This document shows positions 43,119-51,226 of a DNA stretch of 64,000 nt, piece by piece. How positions within the stretch are numbered: position 1 is the first letter of the stretch; each line of letters opens with the position of its first letter. The notes under the pieces are model-generated. The model worked only from the letters and a program-made list of their open reading frames with translations. It made no database searches and was not told where the DNA came from. A program made the position numbers and the translations under genes. Location: positions 7,280-71,279 of the forward strand of contig CAYJMQ010000002.1 in the NCBI GenBank assembly GCA_964371555.1, written 5' to 3'. The stretch is from CAYJMQ01 sp964371555. GTDB taxonomy: Bacteria > Bdellovibrionota > JACOXK01 > 2-02-FULL-40-11.

Positions 43119-44166
43119 CTCCCATCGGTATTCTTCTGCATCGCCCGATCCCTTCAATTAAAATCCACTCAAGTTTGGAACCGACCCTTTTTTTATCGTT
43201 CTTCATGAATGAAAAGGCCTGTTTTGGAATGGCTTGCCTGTAAAAATCATATCTCTTGAGGAGATTGTAGATCTTTTGGGCTGTCTTTGGAGAGCAGAGT
43301 TTTCTCTGAACTGAGAGATCTGCTGCAAAGTAGAGCCCCTGAGCGACGGCTTCCCCGTGCGAAAGTTTTTTATAAGCGTTTGATGCCTCGAGCGCGTGCG
43401 CCATCGTATGTCCCAGATTTAATAATTTTCGATCTCCATGATCTTTTTCGTCTTTTTCAATGAATTCCTTTTTTATTTTCAGACATTCGAGAATCAATGT
43501 TTGAAGAGACTCAGGGGATCTCTGGAAATCGCCGATCTGATACCGATGCAGTAGAGACCAGAGTTTCCCGCCATCGAGTATCGCGTATTTAATGATCTCG
43601 GCAAAACCCGATCGCCATTCACGCTGAGGGAGTGTTTCCAATAAAGAAGTATCTGTAAAAACCGCTTTTGGCTGGTGAAATGAACCGATCAGATTTTTCC
43701 CAATGGGCAAATTGACACCACATTTTCCGCCAATCGAACTGTCTATGGAGGATAATAATGTCGTTGGAATAACTATATGTGGGAGACCGCGCATATAAAT
43801 GGAAGCGGCAAAGCCAGCTAAATCGCCGATCATCCCTCCGCCGACTGCAACAAGGATGGTTTTGCGATCGGCGCCAAATTTAAGGAGTTTTGAGATCAGG
43901 GTATTGACACTCTTTAAAGTTTTATGCCTCTCAGCGTCTGAAACGACGATTTTTGAAATAGTCCATTCTTTTTGAAAGCTATTTTTAATCTTCTCCCAGA
44001 AGAGTTTGTGAACATTGGGGGATGTGACAAAAATGAGATTCCTTTGAGGGGTGATATCTTTCAAGAGGCGGTCGATATTTGAGAGAACAGAGTGGTGACC
44101 AAGAAAGAGGGGGTATCTTTGGTGAGGGGCGCCCCCCGCAGGCGTGTCAATCAGAAGTTTTTTCAT
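43087..44166 (-). CDS. aroB: 3-dehydroquinate synthase
   Basis: AroB, 359 residues, the second step of the shikimate pathway: DAHP to 3-dehydroquinate, using NAD and a divalent metal. Seen: VGGGMIGDLAGFAASIYMRG (NAD site), PTTLLSSIDSSIGGKCGVN, NLIGSFHQP, AEIIKYAILDG and LNLGHTMAHALE, the last two carrying metal-ligating Glu and His. Length and motifs are complete. It overlaps aroC by four bases and is the last gene of the pil-aro operon. Its end is embedded in the palindrome at 43087-43118. Confidence 0.95.
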   Translation of the reverse strand: MKKLLIDTPAGGAPHQRYPLFLGHHSVLSNIDRLLKDITPQRNLIFVTSPNVHKLFWEKIKNSFQKEWTISKIVVSDAERHKTLKSVNTLISKLLKFGADRKTILVAVGGGMIGDLAGFAASIYMRGLPHIVIPTTLLSSIDSSIGGKCGVNLPIGKNLIGSFHQPKAVFTDTSLLETLPQREWRSGFAEIIKYAILDGGKLWSLLHRYQIGDFQRSPESLQTLILECLKIKKEFIEKDEKDHGDRKLLNLGHTMAHALEASNAYKKLSHGEAVAQGLYFAADLSVQRKLCSPKTAQKIYNLLKRYDFYRQAIPKQAFSFMKNDKKRVGSKLEWILIEGIGRCRRIPMGAIQKPKVVSE

Positions 44167-45239
44167 ATCTCTTTTTTAGAAAGTTTCAATTTAAGATAGT
44201 TGTCAAAGTTGCGTTTTACTTCTTTAAAAGAATCCCCCCCGAATTTTTCCAAAAAGGCTTTTGCAATTTCAATGGCGACGACATTTCTTGCGATGATGGC
44301 AGCCGGAGCGACAGCGCAGCTATCCGTTCGCTGTGAAAATGCACGGGCATTTTCCAGCGTGAATATATTGACGGTTCTCAATGGTTTTTTTGACAAAGTA
44401 GAGAGGGGTTTCATCGCCGCGCGAATAATAATTTCTTCTCCCGTTGTCATCCCTCCTTCCAATCCGCCGCTTCGATTGGTTTTTCTGTAAAAGCCAAAAC
44501 TCTTTTTATTTTTGCCGTCATAGAAAATTTCATCGTGGCATTGAGATCCGGTCAGCGCTGCCGATTTAAAACCATGACCGATTTCGACCCCTTTAATGGC
44601 AGGGATCGACATGATAGCCTGCGCGATGCGTCCGTCGAGCCTCAAGTCCCATTGACCATAGCTTCCGAGGCCAACGGGGATTCCCTGCCCCCGGACTTCA
44701 AAGATTCCGCCGACCGTTTCCCCCTTTTTCTGACAGGCCTGGATGTGACGGGTCATTTTATTTTTTGCGCGAACAGAACCGATCTCTGTGACGAAAGATA
44801 AAAAAGAGATGTCAAAATTTTTTAAAAAATTTTGACAAACGGCGCCTACCGCTGTTCGGATTGCCGTTTCCCGGGCGCTCGCCCGCTCGAGCGTGTTTCG
44901 AATGTCATCATGTTGAAATTTAAGAGTTCCCACAAGGTCTGCATGGCCCGGGCGGGGAGTTTCGAGACGGGGGGGATGGCTGTGAATTGTAAAATCTTTA
45001 TTTTTAATCAGAAGGGCAATCGGCGATCCAATGGTTTTCCCATTTCTTATGCCAGAAAGGATCTGGATCGTATCTGTTTCAATTTTCATTCGACCGCTTC
45101 GGCCATAGCCTTTCTGTCGAAGGGAGAGTTCAGTCTGGATTTTTTCTCTGTTGAGAAAAAATCCGGATGGCAGGCCTTCCACAATCGCGAGCAATGCCTC
45201 TCCATGCGATTCCCCTGAAGTTAAAAAACGAAGTGTCAT
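44163..45239 (-). CDS. aroC: Chorismate synthase
   Basis: AroC, the last step of the shikimate pathway: EPSP to chorismate, using reduced FMN. I use the ATG at 45239 (MTLRFLTSGESHGEALL), two codons after a TTG that could be used. Seen: LRQKGYGRSGRM, RPGHADLVG, ERASARETAIRTAVGAV and the C-terminal RTDSCAVAPAAIIARN, all typical. Length is normal (about 358). It is followed by aroB with a four-base overlap and preceded by the PilQ-like gene with a 12-base gap, so it is in the pil operon. Confidence 0.95.
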   Translation of the reverse strand: MTLRFLTSGESHGEALLAIVEGLPSGFFLNREKIQTELSLRQKGYGRSGRMKIETDTIQILSGIRNGKTIGSPIALLIKNKDFTIHSHPPRLETPRPGHADLVGTLKFQHDDIRNTLERASARETAIRTAVGAVCQNFLKNFDISFLSFVTEIGSVRAKNKMTRHIQACQKKGETVGGIFEVRGQGIPVGLGSYGQWDLRLDGRIAQAIMSIPAIKGVEIGHGFKSAALTGSQCHDEIFYDGKNKKSFGFYRKTNRSGGLEGGMTTGEEIIIRAAMKPLSTLSKKPLRTVNIFTLENARAFSQRTDSCAVAPAAIIARNVVAIEIAKAFLEKFGGDSFKEVKRNFDNYLKLKLSKKEI

Positions 45240-45251
45240 AAGCAATTTTAT

Positions 45252-46796
45252 CTATTTTGTGTCGAGTGAAGCGATAAAGCTTTTGGCTCGATCGAGGACA
45301 CTCGGAATGTCGCTCATAATAATCGTGTTTGATGACCTGTCAACCGAGATCGAGCCGCGATCTGAAAGAAGTGGATAAAGATGCTGTTTGAGTTCCGAGG
45401 CCTTTCGGTATCTGACCGGGAGAAAGAGAATCCTGACAGGCGTAAGACGATCTTTGGCGAGCAGCGCCGCGCGCGCTTTTTCTTTTTCCTTTCGCAAACC
45501 ATCCAGGCTTGCAATACGAAGAATATTCCCCTGTTTTACAAATCCCAATTGATGGGCTTCCAGTATCGCAATCAATGCTTCATCCCATGGGACGCGAAGC
45601 AGCCTTAAATTCAGGGATGCTTTGATCCCTTTTCCGATAATAATGTTATAGTCGCTTGCCTCCGAGAGCATTTGAAGGAGATCTTCAATGGGAGTATCTT
45701 TTGCATGCAATGAAAGTTCTTTTCCCTGAAGTCGCGAGGGAGACGTAAGATAGCGACCGAAGTCGGTAACTTCATCTGCCGTCACCCCTTCCAAAAATCT
45801 GGGGGGTTTCTTTTTTTCAAATTCCACATAAATCTCATTTGCCTTTTGGACTACCGTCGGAGATACCGTGTCATTAAACTGAATAGAAACTTTCGCGCTC
45901 TTATACGGAGCGTCTGTTGTTGCCGCTGTAACTTTTGACAGATAGCTCTCTTCCTCGTTAATATCCAAAGGGGCTATCTCCTCCCCCAGTTCCGTTTCTT
46001 TGAATTCTAAAATGATCTCGCGATCGAAAATTGTTTTTTCAAACGATACCGGAAGAGAACTGAAGAGAGTGAGTTTTTCTCTGTTTTTCTCCTGGCTCCG
46101 ACTGATTTTTTCAAGTTTCCCCCCTTTTACCCCCTCTTCTGTTCCCCATTCTGTTCCCAAAACAGGTTCGAGAGCCGGGGTTTCTGCCTGACTCTCTGGT
46201 ATGGACTCTTCAGGCCTTTTTCCAAGTTCTTTTATGTCCTCTTCGGAGACAATCTTGTCTTTTTCTTCTGTTCGTGCAAGTTCAGCCAGATCCTTTTCGA
46301 TCTCATTCGGAGATGTGGCGGCGGAGGGCGGCGCTGTCCGTTCTTTAGGTTTTTCTGGGATTTCTTCCGGGGTTTCTTCCTGAACAGGGCGGATATCAAG
46401 TCTTAAACCATATTCGGTCTGCCTTGCCGTAAAATCAGCATCTTGTTTGAGGTTTAGGAAAAGCTGTCCATAAGTTTTGCCTTCAATGGGCGTATTTTTG
46501 GCTGAGAATGATTTGATAGCCTTGCTCTTGAATCGCTTTGGGAAACTAACTTGAGATGTATCCACAGCATCAGCTGTCACAAGGATGGCGTCATCTGTTT
46601 TTGTGACCGCGTAATTTTGAAGGGGGTGTGTGGTAAAAACACCGACATATTCAAGTCCCCCTTTTTCAAGATGTTTTACTTCATCAATATAGATGCGGTT
46701 AGGATCTCTGGGCTGTTTTCCTGAACAACCGGAAGCCAAAATGGCGCCCATCAGGCAACTCAGGCAACCGATCACAACAACAGCTTTTTTTGTCAT
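45252..46796 (-). CDS. pilQ: PilQ-like lipoprotein without secretin barrel
   Basis: A 514-residue protein in the pilQ position of pilMNOPQ. The N-terminus is a lipoprotein signal (LASGC lipobox, about 20-24). One or two AMIN-like beta regions (about 50-140 and 240-330) are separated by a Pro/Glu-rich linker. A secretin N0 domain (LSLHAKDTPIEDLLQML) and an N1-like domain (VRILFLPVRYRKASELKQHL, SVDRSSNTIIMSD) follow. It then stops at SLDTK, exactly where the secretin barrel normally begins, and aroC starts 12 bases on. PilQ normally forms the outer-membrane pilus channel; this protein cannot. The barrel may be encoded elsewhere, or this may be a periplasmic scaffold. Confidence 0.82.
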   Translation of the reverse strand: MTKKAVVVIGCLSCLMGAILASGCSGKQPRDPNRIYIDEVKHLEKGGLEYVGVFTTHPLQNYAVTKTDDAILVTADAVDTSQVSFPKRFKSKAIKSFSAKNTPIEGKTYGQLFLNLKQDADFTARQTEYGLRLDIRPVQEETPEEIPEKPKERTAPPSAATSPNEIEKDLAELARTEEKDKIVSEEDIKELGKRPEESIPESQAETPALEPVLGTEWGTEEGVKGGKLEKISRSQEKNREKLTLFSSLPVSFEKTIFDREIILEFKETELGEEIAPLDINEEESYLSKVTAATTDAPYKSAKVSIQFNDTVSPTVVQKANEIYVEFEKKKPPRFLEGVTADEVTDFGRYLTSPSRLQGKELSLHAKDTPIEDLLQMLSEASDYNIIIGKGIKASLNLRLLRVPWDEALIAILEAHQLGFVKQGNILRIASLDGLRKEKEKARAALLAKDRLTPVRILFLPVRYRKASELKQHLYPLLSDRGSISVDRSSNTIIMSDIPSVLDRAKSFIASLDTK

Positions 46797-46798
46797 GG

Positions 46799-47134
46799 TC
46801 AGTGTCCCCGTATGGTAAATACCTTTTTCCCGAAGTCCCCTTGAATGATAACTATTTTATCATCAATCTTTGTAATTTTGCCACCATTTTTGCCAACCGA
46901 AGTCCCAACTTTAGCGATGAAACTTTTTCCGTCATTGGCTTGAAAAAGGGCAATGTTTGCGTCTATTCCCCAAATAACCGCCTTCAATTCGAGTTCATTA
47001 AACGGATAATCGGTCAGGCTTTCTTTTTTCGGGGGTTTTTCTATCGGAAGAGGGAGCGGTGTAAAGGGATTTTTTGCCCCATGGCAGACAGGCGCAGTCA
47101 ATAGCAACAGACACAATGAAATCACTATTTTCAT
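46799..47134 (-). CDS. pilP: Type IV pilus assembly protein PilP
   Basis: A 111-residue PilP-like protein, shorter than typical PilP (about 170). It has a signal-like N-terminus (VISLCLLLLTAPVCHG), then NPFTPLPL and the C-terminal beta domain (ELKAVIWG, FIAKVGTSVGKNGGKITKID). PilP links the inner-membrane PilNO complex to PilQ. The signal looks like type I rather than a lipobox. It overlaps pilO by four bases and ends two bases before pilQ. Confidence 0.85.
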   Translation of the reverse strand: MKIVISLCLLLLTAPVCHGAKNPFTPLPLPIEKPPKKESLTDYPFNELELKAVIWGIDANIALFQANDGKSFIAKVGTSVGKNGGKITKIDDKIVIIQGDFGKKVFTIRGH

Positions 47135-47682
47135 GGTTTGTCTCCAGTTCTTCGAAATGTTGTCATCTTTGCCGCGGTTGAAATAACAAATACCTCTCCC
47201 CGTTTTTGGGGAGAGGTCATTTCAATGTTTGAGAGGAGGATTCTTCTTTGGAGTTGAGATAAATAACGGAAGAATTCGACTGTTTGCGGGAATGTTCCCT
47301 TCAGTTGAATTTCAATCGGCATTTCAACAACGGGGCCAATGGTCTGTTCTTCAAGGGGTTTAAAGAGCAAAAATTCAATCCCCATTTTTTTTCCTTCTTC
47401 GCTCAGACCTGCCAAGAGCTCTGCGGTGTCATCTATTGAAGGGAGTTGGTTGAGAGTGGCGCCTGGAATGTCTACGATTTCTTCTTCCCGGAACAGCCTT
47501 TGAGCAGAGTCCAACTGTTGTTTCAGAGAGAGAAATTTAACTTCTGTTTCCTGAATTTCTTTCCGCAACGCTTCGAAGGATTGCTTTTTGGGGGCATAAA
47601 TTCCTATATAGAAGAATAGAAGCAAAAAAACACCGAGAAGAAAAATCAGGACCAGCCGAATCATTGAAGAAAGGGGTGTCAT
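47131..47682 (-). CDS. pilO: Type IV pilus alignment protein PilO
   Basis: A 183-residue protein with one N-terminal membrane helix (about 6-28), a coiled coil (about 35-70) and a ferredoxin-like domain (FLLFKPLEEQTIGPVVEMPI, QTVEFFRYLSQLQRR). PilO pairs with PilN in the inner membrane to connect PilM to PilP/PilQ. Size and layout are those of the family. It is coupled to pilN and pilP by four-base overlaps. Confidence 0.9.
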   Translation of the reverse strand: MTPLSSMIRLVLIFLLGVFLLLFFYIGIYAPKKQSFEALRKEIQETEVKFLSLKQQLDSAQRLFREEEIVDIPGATLNQLPSIDDTAELLAGLSEEGKKMGIEFLLFKPLEEQTIGPVVEMPIEIQLKGTFPQTVEFFRYLSQLQRRILLSNIEMTSPQKRGEVFVISTAAKMTTFRRTGDKP

Positions 47683-48230
47683 TGGCTGTAGTTACACGCG
47701 ATTGTGAATTTTTTTAATAGTCCTTCTTTTTGAGAAAGCTGTTCGATTGCAACAATTTTTACGGTTTCAAAAAATTTTGAATTTTCAAGCCCCGCAAGAA
47801 AGCGTGAAATGATCTGATGGTTCAACGCGAAACCCTGGAGTATCATTTTGTTTTCTTTTTGAGAAAGCGCGTGCAGCCATGCTTTGTCAGGGAGCGAAGA
47901 ACTGATCGCTTCAAGAATTTTAAGTAGTGTCTGATTGTCCTGCTTCAAGCGCTCCAAAACCGCAGCCTCGGGTTTCATTTTCCTTTGCGATTTTATCTTG
48001 ATGATCTCCCGCTGAAGGGATGTTTGTTGACTGCCGAGGTCTGATAAATATTTTTCTGATACCCTGATTTCTCTTGCCAGATTGTTGTAGAAGGTTGCCA
48101 GAAACGCAATCTCAAAACCGATGAGAATGAAAGCAAAGATGGTAAGGAAAAGAGAGGGGCGGTAGGGGATTTTCTCAAACAGCGATGGTTTGGTTTTTGC
48201 CGGTTGTCTTAAGAGGTTGAGTCTTTTCAT
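47679..48230 (-). CDS. pilN: Type IV pilus alignment protein PilN
   Basis: A 183-residue protein with the short cytosolic tail MKRLNLLRQPAKTKPSL that contacts PilM, a membrane helix (about 28-50), a coiled coil and a ferredoxin-like domain (ILEAISSSLPDKAWLHAL). The NLL motif near the N-terminus matches the PilM-binding NLLP-type sequence. It lies directly after pilM with a four-base overlap. Confidence 0.9.
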   Translation of the reverse strand: MKRLNLLRQPAKTKPSLFEKIPYRPSLFLTIFAFILIGFEIAFLATFYNNLAREIRVSEKYLSDLGSQQTSLQREIIKIKSQRKMKPEAAVLERLKQDNQTLLKILEAISSSLPDKAWLHALSQKENKMILQGFALNHQIISRFLAGLENSKFFETVKIVAIEQLSQKEGLLKKFTIACNYSQ

Positions 48231-49276
48231 CGGGTTGCCAATCCTACGGCGACAGGAACCAAAGGCTCCAGCTCTTCGACATATTTCGGATTCAGATTTT
48301 GTTTATTATAAGTAAGTTTCTCCAGTAATTTCAGCGGGTGTGTTTCAATGGCGGTTTTTTGAGAAATCCAGCCTGCCAGCGGAACAATTTTGGCGGTTCC
48401 CCCTGAAAGATAGATTTTTTCGATCGCAAGCTCCGGGAATTGAGTGAGCGCATGATGGATGGCGGTCTGAACCTCATGACAAAGCTGATCACAAGACTTC
48501 TCGATGATTTCTGTTGTTTCCTCTGGCAGGTGTTTTTCTTTAAAACAGCTTACTTTTAAAGATTCGGCTTCCGTAAGGCTTATTTTAAGTGTTTCTCTTA
48601 ACGCATCCGTGATGTGGTTTCCTCCAAATGGGAGATGCCTGTGAAATGCAAATCCCCCATTGTGAAGGACAATCGCCTCTGTTGAATAAGCGCCCGCATG
48701 AATGAGCAACACATTTTTTTCTTCGGGATAGAGGAGGGTGAAGAGATTGGCCAGCGTCGTAGAAACCGGCTCAACCGCAACGGTTTTGAGATCTGCGCCT
48801 TCGATGACATTTTGGCAAATTTCCAGAAATTTTTTTTTCACGGCTACCATGAGGAGAGGCGTTTTCTGCGCCTGTCCCGGCTCGGGGGGGAGGATCTGGT
48901 AGTCGATATTTGTTTCGTCAATTGAAAACGGGATATATTGGGATGCGATGATTGGGAGTTGATCTTCAATTTCCTCTTCGGCCAACTTTGGCAATGTAAT
49001 CCTTTTTGCGATCACCGCAGATCCTGAGACCGCGTAAGCTACCTCTTTTTGGGGGAGTTTTTCTTTTGAAAAAAGCTCTTTGATGGATTCCTCAAGTGTG
49101 TAGGCATCCATAATGTCACCGTCCACAACTGTCCCGCGCGGGAGTCCAATATAACTTAATGTTTCGATTTCAAGCTGGGATTTCTTTTTTTTAAGAGATA
49201 CCGCCTTTAGAGTATGCGAGCCAATATCCAATCCGATGACGTTTGAGGACCCCTTCCATCTGTTTAGAAATGACAT
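48227..49276 (-). CDS. pilM: Type IV pilus actin-like ATPase PilM
   Basis: A 349-residue FtsA/actin-fold protein. NVIGLDIGSHTLKAVSL is the phosphate-1 motif, LIHAGAYSTEAIVLH phosphate-2 and IYLSGGTAKIVPL the adenosine site. PilM binds the PilN tail at the cytosolic face and starts the alignment subcomplex. GGAG lies eight bases upstream of the ATG at 49276. It is the first gene of the pilMNOPQ-aroC-aroB operon and is divergent from gatC with a 182-base gap that holds a large inverted repeat. Confidence 0.92.
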   Translation of the reverse strand: MSFLNRWKGSSNVIGLDIGSHTLKAVSLKKKKSQLEIETLSYIGLPRGTVVDGDIMDAYTLEESIKELFSKEKLPQKEVAYAVSGSAVIAKRITLPKLAEEEIEDQLPIIASQYIPFSIDETNIDYQILPPEPGQAQKTPLLMVAVKKKFLEICQNVIEGADLKTVAVEPVSTTLANLFTLLYPEEKNVLLIHAGAYSTEAIVLHNGGFAFHRHLPFGGNHITDALRETLKISLTEAESLKVSCFKEKHLPEETTEIIEKSCDQLCHEVQTAIHHALTQFPELAIEKIYLSGGTAKIVPLAGWISQKTAIETHPLKLLEKLTYNKQNLNPKYVEELEPLVPVAVGLATR

Positions 49277-49365
49277 CGATCTTGCTCCAGTGAAAGCCTA
49301 AAAAAATAAGATAAGTTACTAATTTTATAACAAATTTTAGCAATGACAGCAAGGAAATGACACTT

Positions 49366-49411
49366 GGAGTCTGTCGGAGTACTGGACGAAACGAGTACTC
49401 CGACAGACTCC
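49366..49411. repeat. Perfect 18-base inverted repeat between pilM and gatC
   Basis: Arms at 49366-49383 and 49394-49411 are exactly complementary, with a 10-base loop. It lies between two divergent start regions, so it is not an ordinary terminator. It could be an operator, a REP/MITE-like mobile element or a leader hairpin of one transcript. No second copy was seen in the window. Confidence 0.7.
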
Positions 49412-49458
49412 TTGGCAATTTTGACGATAAATGCTAGAGCAATGGCTAAAGGAATAGA

Positions 49459-49758
49459 ATGACGCGATTGACCAAAGCAGAGGTCGAACATGTGGCGAAA
49501 CTTTCGTATTTGGAACTGACTCCGGAAGAGCTTGAGCGCCACACAAAAGATTTGGCTTCCATTGTGCGCTATGTTGAGAAGTTGAATGAGCTCGACACAA
49601 CACGGGTTCAGCCGACATACCAGGTGAATGCGGTAACAAACGCCATGCGGGAAGACGAGGTCACAGATTCACTGAATACTCAGGAATTGCTTAAAATGGC
49701 TCCCGAGCATGATGACCACTCGATTCAGGTCCCAAAAATTATTGATCTGGAACCCTAG
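49459..49758 (+). CDS. gatC: Asp-tRNA(Asn)/Glu-tRNA(Gln) amidotransferase subunit C
   Basis: A 99-residue GatC: LTKAEVEHVAKLSYLELTPE, FHxx-like middle, then AVTNAMREDEVTDSL and the APEHDDHSIQVPKII tail. GatC clamps GatA to GatB in the GatCAB complex, which converts misacylated Glu-tRNA(Gln) or Asp-tRNA(Asn) to the amide form. It is complete and is followed three bases later by gatA. Confidence 0.93.
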   Translation: MTRLTKAEVEHVAKLSYLELTPEELERHTKDLASIVRYVEKLNELDTTRVQPTYQVNAVTNAMREDEVTDSLNTQELLKMAPEHDDHSIQVPKIIDLEP

Positions 49759-49761
49759 CCA

Positions 49762-51219
49762 ATGTCCGTTTACGAACTAAGTTTATCTGAACTCTCTCAA
49801 AAACTTTCCAAAAAAGAGATCAGTTCGAGAGAACTCACAGCGTCTGTTCTCAAACGGATTCACAATACCAATGCCGCTCTTAATACATTTGTGACGATTA
49901 CGGAAGAAGAAGCTATTTCCGATGCCAAAAGGGTAGATGAAAAAAGGGGAAGGGGGGAAACACTTTCCCCGTTGGCCGGGATTCCGATTGGACTCAAGGA
50001 TATATTTCTCACAAAAGGGATTAAAACCACCTGCTGCTCAAAAATTTTGTCAAATTTTGTCCCTCCTTACGACGCAACCGTTGTCCGGAGGCTCAAAGAA
50101 AATGATTATGTGCTCGTTGGCAAACTCAATATGGATGAGTTTGCCATGGGATCGTCCAACGAAAATTCATATTATGGCGCCGTAAAAAATCCGTGGGATC
50201 TTGAGAGAATTCCCGGTGGCTCAAGCGGGGGATCGGCGGCCGCGGTTTCTGCTTCCCAGTGTATCGGATCTTATGGAACTGACACGGGGGGATCGGTGAG
50301 ACAACCCGCCGCTTTATGCAGTGTGGTGGGACTAAAACCAACTTATGGACGTGTGAGCCGTTATGGAATTATTGCCTTTGCGTCGTCTCTGGATCAGGTG
50401 GGGCCCTTTGGAAAAACAGTTAAAGACACCGCGCTTCTTTTACAGGCGGTAGCCGGCTACGATCCCCTCGATTCAACATCGGCTTCACTTGCGGTTCCGG
50501 ACTATGCAAAATTCCTTAAAAATGACGCAAAGGGGCTGACGGTTGGGATTGCAAAAGAATATTTCACAGAAGGGATGCAGAAAGAGGTTGAACGATCGGT
50601 CAGAGACGCGATTGACCAACTTAAAAAACTCGGCGCAAAGATCGTTGATGTTTCTCTCCCTCATACCCCCTATGCCATTCCAACTTATTATATTGTGGCG
50701 ACCGCTGAGGCGAGTTCGAACCTCGCCCGTTATGATGGAGTTAAATATGGGTACCGCGCGAAGGGTGAGACGCTGCTTGAAATGTACCGAAAGACAAGGG
50801 GGGAAGGTTTTGGCAGAGAAGTGAAGAGAAGAATCATGTTGGGGACATTTGCCTTAAGCAGTGGGTACTACGAAGCCTATTATAAAAAAGCAGGCCAGGT
50901 GAGGACACTCCTTAAAAACGATTTTCATGATGCCTTTAAAAAATGCGATGTCATTGTAACCCCAGCCTCTCCGACCACCGCTTTTAAGTTGGGAGAGAAG
51001 ATGGAAGATCCGCTTACGATGTATCTGTCAGATATTTTTACGATTTCTGCCAATCTGGCCGGAATTCCGGGATTGGTTCTTCCATGCGGTTTTGACCGGA
51101 AGGGACTTCCGATCGGTCTTCAGATTTTGGCCCCCCATTTCAAAGAGGAATCGTTGTTTCATTTGGCCCATGCCTATGAAAAATCGACGGAATGGCATTT
51201 GAGAAAACCCGCTCTATGA
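49762..51219 (+). CDS. gatA: Asp-tRNA(Asn)/Glu-tRNA(Gln) amidotransferase subunit A
   Basis: A 485-residue amidase-signature protein that releases ammonia from glutamine for GatB. The Lys of the Ser-cis-Ser-Lys triad is in [11 protein letters not shown] (about 72-82). The serines are in [13 protein letters not shown] and [14 protein letters not shown] (about 150-184). The C-terminal [16 protein letters not shown] is typical. Length is normal. It precedes gatB by eight bases. Confidence 0.96.
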   Translation: MSVYELSLSELSQKLSKKEISSRELTASVLKRIHNTNAALNTFVTITEEEAISDAKRVDEKRGRGETLSPLAGIPIGLKDIFLTKGIKTTCCSKILSNFVPPYDATVVRRLKENDYVLVGKLNMDEFAMGSSNENSYYGAVKNPWDLERIPGGSSGGSAAAVSASQCIGSYGTDTGGSVRQPAALCSVVGLKPTYGRVSRYGIIAFASSLDQVGPFGKTVKDTALLLQAVAGYDPLDSTSASLAVPDYAKFLKNDAKGLTVGIAKEYFTEGMQKEVERSVRDAIDQLKKLGAKIVDVSLPHTPYAIPTYYIVATAEASSNLARYDGVKYGYRAKGETLLEMYRKTRGEGFGREVKRRIMLGTFALSSGYYEAYYKKAGQVRTLLKNDFHDAFKKCDVIVTPASPTTAFKLGEKMEDPLTMYLSDIFTISANLAGIPGLVLPCGFDRKGLPIGLQILAPHFKEESLFHLAHAYEKSTEWHLRKPAL

Positions 51220-51226
51220 AGACGCC

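Noticed and set aside
44832..45218. A 128-codon frame antisense to aroC
   Set aside because: Shadow of a strongly conserved gene; no family or ribosome-binding site.
49412..49440. Promoter for gatC (TTGGCA at 49412)
   Set aside because: The matching -10 at 49435 has only three consensus bases.
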